A stretch of 64,000 nt of DNA from JAFECT01 sp964432415 (GTDB lineage Bacteria; Pseudomonadota; Alphaproteobacteria; Caulobacterales; Caulobacteraceae), in the NCBI GenBank assembly GCA_964432415.1, contig CAYSNW010000014.1, forward strand, positions 1 to 64,000, given 5' to 3'. Below the pieces are notes generated by a model. That model was given only the letters and a program-made list of their open reading frames with translations, ran no database searches and was not told the DNA's origin. Below are positions 10,244 to 19,400 of this stretch, piece after piece. Position numbers and translations under genes: made by a program. Numbering within the stretch: the stretch's first letter is position 1; every line of letters begins with the position of its first letter.

Positions 10244-10537
10244 GTGCAGATCGTGCAGACCGACTATTTCGCCGGCCATGTGGGCGAGAGTTTCGATATC
10301 GACCTGGGCGGCTCCAGCACCCCCCTGACCCTGGCCCAGGTCCGGCCCCTGCCGGTGCACCCCTTCCCAGGCATGCTGCGCGCGCCCTTCGCCCTGGTCT
10401 TCAGGAGCGAGTCCCAGGTGGTGCTGCCGCAGAAGATCTACCGGCTGAACAACTCCGCCCTCGGCAAGCTCGACATCTTCCTGGTCCCGGTCGGGCGCGA
10501 GGTCTCGGGCGTGGTCTACGAGGCGGTGTTCAACTGA
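10244..10537 (+). CDS. Small DUF6916-like protein (97 aa)
   Basis: GTG start at 10244, preceded by a strong GAGGGAGGGG ribosome site. The product has no signal peptide or membrane segment. It reads like the DUF6916 family: an N-terminal GHVGESFDIDL and a C-terminal all-beta stretch (KLDIFLVPVG, GVVYEAVFN). From memory, members are often encoded beside tail-collar/Mdp-type proteins, and here three such genes lie just downstream on the other strand. Function unknown. Its end overlaps the convergent GNAT gene by 8 bases. Confidence 0.65.
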   Translation: MQIVQTDYFAGHVGESFDIDLGGSSTPLTLAQVRPLPVHPFPGMLRAPFALVFRSESQVVLPQKIYRLNNSALGKLDIFLVPVGREVSGVVYEAVFN

Positions 10538-11117
10538 GCTCGCGGCTCATGGCCAGCGAGGCGCCCTGCGCCATGCCGGCGACAAAGCCGAGCGACTCGT
10601 AGAGCTTGCGCGCCCGGGGATTGGTCAGGTTGACGCTGAGCGCGACACGCCTGGCGCCGGCCGATCGCGCCTCGGCGATCACCCATTCCAGCAGATCTCG
10701 CCCCACGCCCTTGCCGCGCCGGGCGGCGAGGAACCCGATGTCGATGACCCTGTGTTCCTCGGGGCCGCGATCGAGGTAGAGCCGGCCTGCGGGCTGGCCG
10801 TCCGCCTCCACGATCAGGAAGTCGGCGCCCGGAAAACGGGTGACGAAATACTGGTGCTGCAGGGCGAACTGGTTGTCGAGGAAGCGCGCCTTGGCCTCCT
10901 CCGGCCAGGGGACCGACGCCATCTCCTCGGCCCGGAAACTCGCGAATAGCGCCCTCAGGAAGGGTAGGTCCTGCGTCGTGGCCCGGCGCAGCGCCAGGCC
11001 GCGCCGGGCGAGCCCCCGGGGCAGGGCGGGCGCCGGGAGGTCCGAATGCGGAAAGGCGCCCAAGGACTGGACGCCTATGACGCTGAAGTTGATGCCATCC
11101 AACCGGTGCGCTCCCAA
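10530..11117 (-). CDS. GNAT-family N-acetyltransferase
   Basis: The product has a GNAT fold: LALRRATTQDLPFLRALF opens the domain near residue 41. The acetyl-CoA-binding motif A appears as IGFLAARRGKGVGRDLL (R/Q-x-x-G-x-G/A), and NPRARKLYESLGF is the typical C-terminal motif B. The substrate cannot be told. The annotated start is a TTG at 11117 and is uncertain, because about 35 residues precede the recognised fold. It follows the first tail-collar gene on the same strand by 42 bases, so it may be the last gene of that cluster, perhaps modifying its products; that is inference. Confidence 0.8.
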   Translation of the reverse strand: MGAHRLDGINFSVIGVQSLGAFPHSDLPAPALPRGLARRGLALRRATTQDLPFLRALFASFRAEEMASVPWPEEAKARFLDNQFALQHQYFVTRFPGADFLIVEADGQPAGRLYLDRGPEEHRVIDIGFLAARRGKGVGRDLLEWVIAEARSAGARRVALSVNLTNPRARKLYESLGFVAGMAQGASLAMSRELS

Positions 11118-11159
11118 GCCGCCGGCGCGATCCTTACCGCGCCTGCCGGCTTCAGGCGA

Positions 11160-11693
11160 TCAGTTGAAGCTCGGGAACACCCCGGTCATGGCGATCGCGA
11201 AGGTGACCGCCAGATAGGGCTGCATGTTCGGGTGCGGCTGACCGCCCCCCGCGACCCCGATCATGTTCGGCGCCATGGCCACGTTGGGCGTCGCGCCGGG
11301 CAAGAGCGGCAGGGCGTTGTGCGGCAGGCCCAGCGGCGAGCCGGTCGAGGGACTGCCCTGCTGGTTGGCGGTCCCGCGCTGGGTGTAGACCGCCGTGCCG
11401 TGGGTATGCTGCGGCATCTGCTGGGTCGTCAGCGTCACCTGGGTCTCGCCGAAGGTCTCGCCGCAGACCCGCGGGGTCAGGCCCTGGCCGGTCCCCTGGT
11501 TGCAGCCCGCCCGCGAGGCGAAGTTCGGCAGCTGGAAATTTGTGGTGCCGTTGCCGCCGTACTGGGTGCCCAGCAGCGAAAACAGGGCGGTGTACTGCTG
11601 GATCGCGACGGTCTGGCCGCTGGCCATCGCCCAGCCGTAGGGCGCGTAGCTGAATCCGAAGAGCTGGATTTCGCCGAGAAAGGGTGAAGTCAT
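11160..11693 (-). CDS. Tail-collar / microcystin-dependent-protein-like protein (177 aa)
   Basis: The N-terminus (FLGEIQLFGFSYAPYGWAMA, then QQYTALFSLLGTQYGGNG) is the hallmark of the phage tail collar domain PF07484 as found in MdpB-type proteins. PQHTHG and NMQPYLAVTFAIAMTGVFPS close the fold. Such proteins occur in chromosomal clusters without any phage, and their function is unsettled. It is the third of three paralogs in one leftward cluster (12895 to 11160). No structural phage genes are nearby. Confidence 0.85.
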   Translation of the reverse strand: MTSPFLGEIQLFGFSYAPYGWAMASGQTVAIQQYTALFSLLGTQYGGNGTTNFQLPNFASRAGCNQGTGQGLTPRVCGETFGETQVTLTTQQMPQHTHGTAVYTQRGTANQQGSPSTGSPLGLPHNALPLLPGATPNVAMAPNMIGVAGGGQPHPNMQPYLAVTFAIAMTGVFPSFN

Positions 11694-11757
11694 GGCAGTC
11701 TCCTAGGAGTTCGCGCCGCGGGGGCTCGCTTCGAGCCTGCCGGCGCCGCGCGGATCT

Positions 11758-12306
11758 TCAGTTCTGTGACGGGTAGACGCCGGCCCAGGCGATGCAGAGA
11801 GACACCGTCTCGGTGGGCATGCAGTTGTCGTGCGGCTGGCTGTTGCCCATCTGGCCGATGGCGGTGGCGGCCAGCGAAGCGACGTTGGTCGGCGGCGTCT
11901 GGGTCGGATCGAAGTACCAGACATCGGCCGGGGTGTTTCCCGCCACATTGCCGAACAGCAGGGTCGCGGCCGGCGTGGTCGCGGTCGCCTGGGCCTGGCT
12001 GGCGACCATGGCGTGATTGTGCTGGGGCATCTGGTTGGAGTTGAGCGTGACGGTCTCGGAACCGAAGCCCTGGCCGAGCACGCGTGGGGTCAGGCCCTGG
12101 CCGTTGCCCTGGTGCATCGGCAACTGGCCGCGCAGGTCGGGCACACCGAAGGTGGTCTGGCCGTCGCCGCCGTAGGTGGTGCCCAGCAGGGCGTACAGGA
12201 CCTCGTACTGGGCGATCGGCTTCAGGCTGCCGTCGCAGCTGAACCATCCGGTCGGGATCCGGTTGAAGCCGAACATGCGGATTTCGCCGACATAGGGCGT
12301 GGTCAT
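11758..12306 (-). CDS. Tail-collar / microcystin-dependent-protein-like protein (182 aa)
   Basis: Second paralog of the trio. It opens PYVGEIRMFGFNRIPTGWFS, then LYALLGTTYGGDGQTTFGVPDLRG, the typical tail-collar start, with MPQHNHA in the middle and a CIAWAGVYPSQN end. No signal peptide is visible. Sequence similarity to its neighbours is moderate, so the triplication is old. Spacing to the genes on either side is 34-64 bases, consistent with one transcript. Confidence 0.85.
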   Translation of the reverse strand: MTTPYVGEIRMFGFNRIPTGWFSCDGSLKPIAQYEVLYALLGTTYGGDGQTTFGVPDLRGQLPMHQGNGQGLTPRVLGQGFGSETVTLNSNQMPQHNHAMVASQAQATATTPAATLLFGNVAGNTPADVWYFDPTQTPPTNVASLAATAIGQMGNSQPHDNCMPTETVSLCIAWAGVYPSQN

Positions 12307-12340
12307 GGGATGCTCCTGCTCAAGGGCGCGCGGCTCACGC

Positions 12341-12895
12341 TCAGTTCCGGGACGGCCAGACGCCCTGCAGGGCGACGTTGAAATTGATCACGCGGGTAGG
12401 CTGGATGTTGTTGTGCGGCTGGTTGCCCCCGGTCATGCCCACCGTCTGGTTGGCCAACGGCACCAGATTGCCCCCGGTCACGAACACGGTCTCGGGGCTG
12501 CCGCCCTGCACCGCGGCCTGGGCGAACAGCGAATTGGCGGTGATCGGATTGCCCGCGGCCGTGCCAGGACTGGTGTTGGCCTGGAACGGGTGGTTGTGCT
12601 GGGGCATCTGGCCGGAGGTCAGCGTCACGGTCTCGGCGCCGCTGACCTGACCGAGGGCCATCGGCGAAGGCTGCCATCCTGGATCGGCGGAGGCGCCCTG
12701 GCCCATGGGCGAGCGGCCCATCAGGTTGGGCAGCTGGAAGGTGCTCACCCCGTTGCCGCCGTACACGGTGCCGAACAAGGCGAATAGCGCCTGGTTCTGC
12801 GCGATCGACATGGTCTGGCCGTTGGCGAGCGCGAACATCCTCTGCGCGTAACCGAAGCCGGTCATCATGATCTGACCGATGTAAAATTCCGCCAT
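12341..12895 (-). CDS. Tail-collar / microcystin-dependent-protein-like protein (184 aa)
   Basis: First gene of the leftward trio. It begins EFYIGQIMMTGFGYAQRMFA and continues ALFALFGTVYGGNGVSTFQL, a tail-collar domain; MPQHNHPF and NIQPTRVINFNVALQGVWPS follow the family pattern. It probably carries the cluster promoter in the region to its right (12896 onward), where an AT-rich patch with an A8 run occurs at about 13030-13040. Confidence 0.85.
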   Translation of the reverse strand: MAEFYIGQIMMTGFGYAQRMFALANGQTMSIAQNQALFALFGTVYGGNGVSTFQLPNLMGRSPMGQGASADPGWQPSPMALGQVSGAETVTLTSGQMPQHNHPFQANTSPGTAAGNPITANSLFAQAAVQGGSPETVFVTGGNLVPLANQTVGMTGGNQPHNNIQPTRVINFNVALQGVWPSRN

Positions 12896-13463
12896 CGCAT
12901 CACCCGCCGTTCAGGTTGGACATCTGATCGCCCCGGTTGAAGCTTGGCCGCGCGAACCAATCAACCCTCAGGCGATCACGATAATCTGAAGAACGGCGTT
13001 CTCCGGGCATAAGCAACAGAAAGTTGTAAGAAAAAAAATTACCCAACCGCGATCGCGGCAAGGTTTCGCCCTGAAGGGCCTTGATCCAGTCGAGGATCGG
13101 CGCCACGCCCGCGTCCTCTCGCGCCAGGGCGGAATTTTTCGCCGCACCCAACCCCCACACGTCTCCAGGGCGCATGCCGAAGCGCGGTTTGAAAGCCCGG
13201 CTGAAGGGCCGTGACTGGATGAAACGGGGGGGGAGGCGATCCCTGGCACGCACAGTCAAGAAATAAGGCACGGACGGGCACTGACGGCGGCGACAAACGA
13301 GGCAATGAATGCGTTGCTGTCGGGACTCGGGTGGGCTACGCTCCACAGGTTGTATTTTTCGGCCGCGCTATCCGGTCGATGATTTGTTAAGCGTTCGCGG
13401 CCCTTGTTCTGGCTCTTGGGGTTGTTTGGTGGCGGGCGAGCGCCTGCCATTCGGGGGATTGGC
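12896..13463. promoter_or_regulatory. Divergent region between tail-collar trio and giant adhesin copy 2
   Basis: No intact gene in 568 bases. It holds an AT-rich patch around 13020-13042, a degraded AraC helix-turn-helix fragment (listed separately), and the ribosome site of the copy-2 adhesin. It should contain promoters for both flanking transcripts, but I could not assign boxes with confidence. Confidence 0.4.
13080..13259 (-). pseudogene. Remnant of an AraC-type DNA-binding domain
   Basis: On the minus strand, 13205 to 13158 encodes FSRAFKPRFGMRPGDV, a close match to the end of the second AraC helix-turn-helix (usual form FSRAFKRRFGMSPxxYR). It is preceded by RFIQSRP, which aligns with the GFxSxSxFSRAF lead-in, and is followed by an unrelated-looking tail. 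The frame is open from about 13346 to 12900, but no sensor domain, first helix-turn-helix or credible start is present. It therefore looks like the decayed end of a regulator, perhaps a duplicate of the AraC gene at the window start. Confidence 0.45.
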
Positions 13464-16400
13464 ATGACCGTTCTGGCTTCTGTCCGGAGCTACGGCGCTG
13501 AGGCGCGTGTGGATCAGGAGGCGGCGCGGCCGCCGCTCTCGATTCAGGGCTTCCTGCTCTATCTCCTCAGTATGCTCGGCATGGCGGGCCGGGACGCGGC
13601 GCCGCGACGGCGCACGCGCGCCCCGTCGCGCGGCAAGCTGCTGACCCTGGCGGGCCTGGCGGTCGGCTTCCTGGTCATGGCCGCGCCCCAGGCGGCCTGG
13701 GCCCTGCCCCAGTGCAACGTCAGCTTCACGGTGGCGGCGAACTCGAGCTCCAGCACCTACATCCTGAACTCGACGGACCTGGCCAACTGCGATCCGGGCT
13801 TCAGCGGCATCAGCCCCGGGGTGCAGACGCCTGCCCTGGGCGGGGCCTACACCCCGTCGGCGGGCGGGAACTACGTCACCCAGTCCACCGCCAGCGACGA
13901 CCGGATCGACTACCAGCCCAAGGCCGGTTTCCACGGCGTCGAGACCTTCCAGATCTGCGGCGAGCCCGGCACCACGACGTGCGGCACCGTCACCGTCACC
14001 GTCACGGCCCCGACTGTCAGCGTCAGCCCGACCAGCCTGACCGCCGGCACGGTGGGCACGGCCTTCAACCAGTCGGTCTCCGGATCGGGCGGCACCGCGC
14101 CGTACAGTTTCTCGAAGACGTCTGGTTCGCTTCCGGCGGGGCTGAGTCTGAACACCTCCACCGGCGCGATCACCGGCACGCCGACCGCGGGCGGCACGTT
14201 CAACTTCACCATCCAGGCCTCGGACAGCTCGATCAACGCGTCCGGCGGCTCCAGTCCGGTCACGGGCAGCCGCAACTACAACCTGACCATCAACGCCCCG
14301 ACCATCACGGTGTCGCCGACGACCCTCAGCCACGGCCAGGAGGGGTCCGCCTTTTCCCAGGCGATCACCGCCTCGGGCGGCACCGCGCCGCGCACCTTCG
14401 CCGTGACCTCGGGCTCCCTGCCCACCGGCGTCACCCTCTCCAGCGCCGGCTCGCTCTCGGGCACGCCCGCGGCCGGCACGGCCGGGACCTTCAACTTCAC
14501 CATCACGGCGACTGATAGCTCCACCGGCACCGGCCCCTTCACGGGCTCGCGCGCCTACACCTGGGTCATCGACCAGGGACCGCCGACGGTCACCAGCCTC
14601 AGCCCGACCACCGGCGCGACCGCCGGCGGCACGAGCGTTGTCATCACCGGGACGAACTTCACGGGCGCGACCTCGGTCCATTTCGGCGCCAGCAGCGCTT
14701 CCTACACGGTCGACAGCAACACCCAGATCACCGCCACCTCGCCCTCGGGCACGGGGACCGTTGATGTCACGGTCACCGCCCCCGCGGGCACCAGCGCGAC
14801 CAGCGCGTCCGATCAGTTCACCTACGCAGCCGTCACCATCTCGCCGACCACGGTCAGCAGCGGCACGGTGGGCACAGCCTATTCGACCACGGACCTTTCG
14901 GCTTCGGGCGGCACAGGGCCCTACACCTTCGCGGTGACCGCCGGCGCCCTGCCGGCGGGGGTGACCCTGTCCAGCGCGGGCGCCTTCTCGGGCACGCCGA
15001 CGGCGGGCGGCAGCTTCAACTTCACGGTCACGGCCACCGACACAGTGGGCGGCGGCACGGGCGCCCGCGCCTTCAGCCTGACCATCGCGGCCCCGACCAT
15101 CACGGTGTCACCGACCAGCCTGACGGCCGGAACGGTGGCATCGGCCTTCAGCCAGACGGTCTCGGCCTCGGGCGGCACCTCGGGCTACAGCTTCGCGGTC
15201 ACCTCCGGCGCCCTGCCGGCGGGCCTCAGCCTGAACAGCTCCACCGGCGCCATCACCGGCACCCCGACGGCGGGCGGCAGCTTCAACTTCACCATCACCG
15301 CCACCGACAGCTCAACCGGCACGGGGCCGTACACCGGCAGCCGCGCCTACAGCCTGACCATCAACGCCCCGACGATCACGGTCAGCCCCAACTTCCCGCC
15401 GAACATGAACGTGGCCTCGGCCTACAGCCAGACCTTCACGGCCTCGGGCGGGACCTCGACCTACACCTTCGCGGTGACCTCGGGCGCGATCCCGGCGGGC
15501 ATGACGCTGTCGAGCGCCGGTGTGCTTTCGGGCACGCCGACCGAGGGCGGAACCTTCAACTTCACCATCACGGCGACCGACAGCTCCACGGGCACGGGCC
15601 CCTACACCGGCAGCCACGCCTACACCCTGCTGGCCCAGTCCGCGATCGTCTCGACCAGCCCGACCACCCTGCCCAACGGCGCGGTCGCGGCGGCCTACAG
15701 CCAGACGGTCTCCGGTACGGGCGGCACCGCGCCCTACACCTTCCAGATCACCGGCGGCGCGCTTCCGGCTGGCCTGAGCCTCAACGCCTCGACCGGCGTG
15801 GTCTCCGGCACGCCGACCGCGGCGGGCAGCTTCACGGTCTTCATCGTGGCGACCGACAGCTCGACCGGAACCGGCCCCTTCTTCGGCGGTCGCAGCTACA
15901 GCTTCACCATCGCCGCCCCGACGGTGGCGATCTCGCCTTCGTCCCTGACTGCGGCAACGGTCGGTTCGTCGTACAGCGCCTCGGTCTCCGGCTCCGGCGG
16001 CACCGCGCCCTACAGCTATGCGGTCACCTCCGGCGCCCTGCCGGCCGGCCTCAGCCTGAACGGCTCGACCGGCGCCATCACCGGCACGCCGACCGCGGGC
16101 GGCAGCTTCAGCTTCACCATCACCACGACCGATAGCACCACCGGAACCGGCTCGCCCTTCACCGCCAGCCAGGCCTACAGCTTCACGGTCAATGCGCCGA
16201 CGATTGCGGTCTCTCCGAGTTCGCTGACGGCGGCCACGGTGGGCACGGCCTACAGCCAGACCATCTCGGCCTCGGGCGGGACCTCGCCCTACAGTTTCGC
16301 GGTGACTTCCGGCGCGCTCCCGGCGGGCCTCAGCCTGAACGGCTCGACCGGCGCGCTCAGCGGCACGCCGACCGCGGGCGGATCCTTCAACTTCACCATC

Positions 16401-19400
16401 ACCGCCACCGACAGCTCCAGCGGCACGGGCCCCTACACCGGCAGCCGCGCCTACAGCTTCACGGTCAATGCGCCGACGGTCGTCCTCGGGGGCTCCTCGC
16501 TGGCCAGCGCCCAGGTCGGCGTGGCCTTGAGCCAGACGGTCACCGCCTCGGGCGGCACCGCGCCGCGCGCCTTCGCCGTCACCTCCGGCGCCCTGCCGAC
16601 AGGCGTTAGCCTGAACAGCTCCACCGGCGCCGTCACCGGCACGCCGACGGCGGGCGGAACCTTCAACTTCACCATCACCGCCACCGACAGCTCCACCGGC
16701 ACGGGCCCCTACACGGGCAGCCACGCCTACAGCATGGTCGTTTCAGCGCCGACGATTTCGCTGGGCGGCCTGCCCTCGGGCACGGTGGCTACGGCCTACA
16801 GCCAAAGCATCAGCGCCTCGGGTGGAACCTCGACCTACAGCTTCGCGGTGACGGCGGGCACGCTCCCGACCGGCCTCAGCCTGAACGGCTCGAGCGGCAC
16901 GCTCAGCGGCACGCCGACGGCGGGCGGGACCTTCAACTTCACGGTCACCGCCACCGACAGCTCCACCGGCACGGGGCCCTACACGGGAAGCCGCGCCTAC
17001 AGCCTGACCGTCGCCGCGCCGACGATCACAGTTTCGCCCGCCAGCCTGGCGGCGATGACCCAGGGCATCTCCACCAGCCAGACCATCTCGGCCTCGGGTG
17101 GCACCTCGGCCTACAGCTTCGCGGTCACCAGCGGCACGCTGCCGAACGGTCTGAGCTTGTCCAGCGGCGGGTCGCTGACCGGCTCGCCCACGGGTTCGGG
17201 CGCCTACAGCTTCACCGTCACCGCCACCGACAGCTCCTCCGGAACCGGCCCCTACACCGGCAGCCGCGCCTACAGCGGCACGATCGCGGCGGGCATTCCG
17301 ACCGCCGGGCCCAAGTCGGTCACCACCGCCTACGGCACGGCTGTCGACATCGACCTGTCGAGCGTGATTACCGGCGTCTCCCCGACCGGCGTCACCGTCG
17401 CCACCGGTCCGAGCCACGGCTCGGCCTCGGTGACCGGCACGACCACGATCCACTACACGCCCACCGCCGGCTACGGCGGAGCGGACAGCTTCACCTACAC
17501 GGCCCAGGGCCCCGGCGGATCTTCCTCGCCGGCGACGGTCTCGATCACCGTCTCCCCGGCGACGATCTCTGTTTCGCCCACGACCCTGCCCAACCCGCAG
17601 GTCGGCGCGGCCTACAGCCAGACCGTCTCCGGTTCCGGCGGCGCGACGCCCTACAGCTTCGCGGTCACCGCGGGTTCGCTCCCGACCGGCCTGAGCCTGA
17701 ACACCTCTACCGGCGCCATCACCGGCACACCGACAATAGCGAGCGGGTTCAGCTTCACCATCACAGCCACGGACAGCTCCACCGGCACTGGCCCCTACAC
17801 GGGAAGTCGCGCCTACAGCGTCACGACCAGCGCGCCCTCAATCACGCTCAGTCCCTCGTCGCTCAGCAGCGGTGTGGTCGGCTCGCCCTATAGCCAGATC
17901 ATCTCCGCCTCGGGCGGCACGGCCTCCTACACCTACGCTGTGACCGCGGGTTCCCTGCCCAACGGCGTCACCCTCGCATCCAACGGGACCCTGTCGGGCA
18001 CGGCGACCCAGGGCGGGACCTTCAACTTCACGGTCACCGCCACTGACAGCTCCGGCGGAACCGGCGCGCCCTTCACCGGCAGCCGCGCCTACAGCCTGAC
18101 CATGGCGGCGCCGTCCATCAATGTGACGCCGCGCAACCAGCCGGCGGCGACGGTGGCCAGCGCCTATAGCGCCAGCTTCGCCGCCGCCGGCGGCACCGGA
18201 CCGTACAGCTTCGCCATCACCGGCGGTTCGCTGCCGGCCGGCCTGTCCCTGGCCTCGAACGGCACGCTCTCGGGCACGCCCACGGCGGGCGGGGTCTTCA
18301 ACTTCACGGTCACCGCCACCGACAGCTCCACCGGCTCGGGCCCCTACACCGGCAGCCAGGCGATCAGCCTGACCGTCCTGGCGCCCACGGTCGCGATCTC
18401 GCCGTCATCGCTGCCGGCCGGAACCCAGAACCTCGCCTACAGCCAGAGCGTCTCGGCCTCCGGCGGGACGGCGCCCTACAGCTTCGCGGTCACCTCCGGC
18501 GCCCTGCCGGCCGGCCTGACCCTGAGCTCGGGCGGCGCGCTCTCGGGCACGCCCACGGCGGCCGGATCCTTCAGCTTCACCGTCACCGCGACCGACAGCT
18601 CCACGGGAACCGGCCCCTACACGGCGGCCAAGGCCTACAGCCTGACCATCGCCGGGCCTCCGACCATCACGGTCAATCCGGCCAGCCTGAACGCCGCGAC
18701 CGCGGGCCATCTGTTCAGCCAGATGCTGACCTCCACCGGCGGAACCGGTCCGTACCACTATGCGGTCACGGCCGGCGCGCTCCCGGCGGGGACCAGCCTG
18801 ACCACCAGCGGCCAGATCACCGGCACGCCGACGGCTTCGGGAACCTTTAACTTCACCGTCACCTCGACCGACAGCGCCGGCGCGCCGGGCCCCTATTCGG
18901 GCAGCCGCGCCTACGCCTGGGTCGTGGCGGCGCCGTCGATCACGGTCAGCCCGTCCTCGCCGGCGAGCGGCACGGTCGGCGTCAACTACAGCCAGACCTT
19001 CACCTCGACCGGAGGCCAGGCGCCCTACACCTACGCCGTGACCTCCGGAACGCTTCCGGCGGGTCTGACGCTCTCGACCGCCGGGGTTCTTTCCGGCAAG
19101 TCGACCCAGGCCGGCAGCTTCCCGCTGACCATTACCGCGACCGACCACTCCGCCGGGGCCTTCACCGGGACCGACAGCTTCACCCTGGTGATCGCGGCGC
19201 CGACGGTCACCATCGGAACCCCGACCCTGCCCAACGCCACGGTGCAGACCGCCTACAGCCAGACGCTCACCGCGTCGGGCGGAACCGGTCCCTATACCTG
19301 GGCGGTCACGGTGGGGACCCTGCCTGACGGCCTGACGCTGTCGACCGGCGGGGTGTTGTCCGGCACGCCGACCACGGTGGGACCGTCGAACTTCACCCTC

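Noticed and set aside
11160..12895. Prophage suggested by tail-collar domains
   Set aside because: No other phage genes, no integrase, host-like base composition; chromosomal Mdp-type clusters are known.
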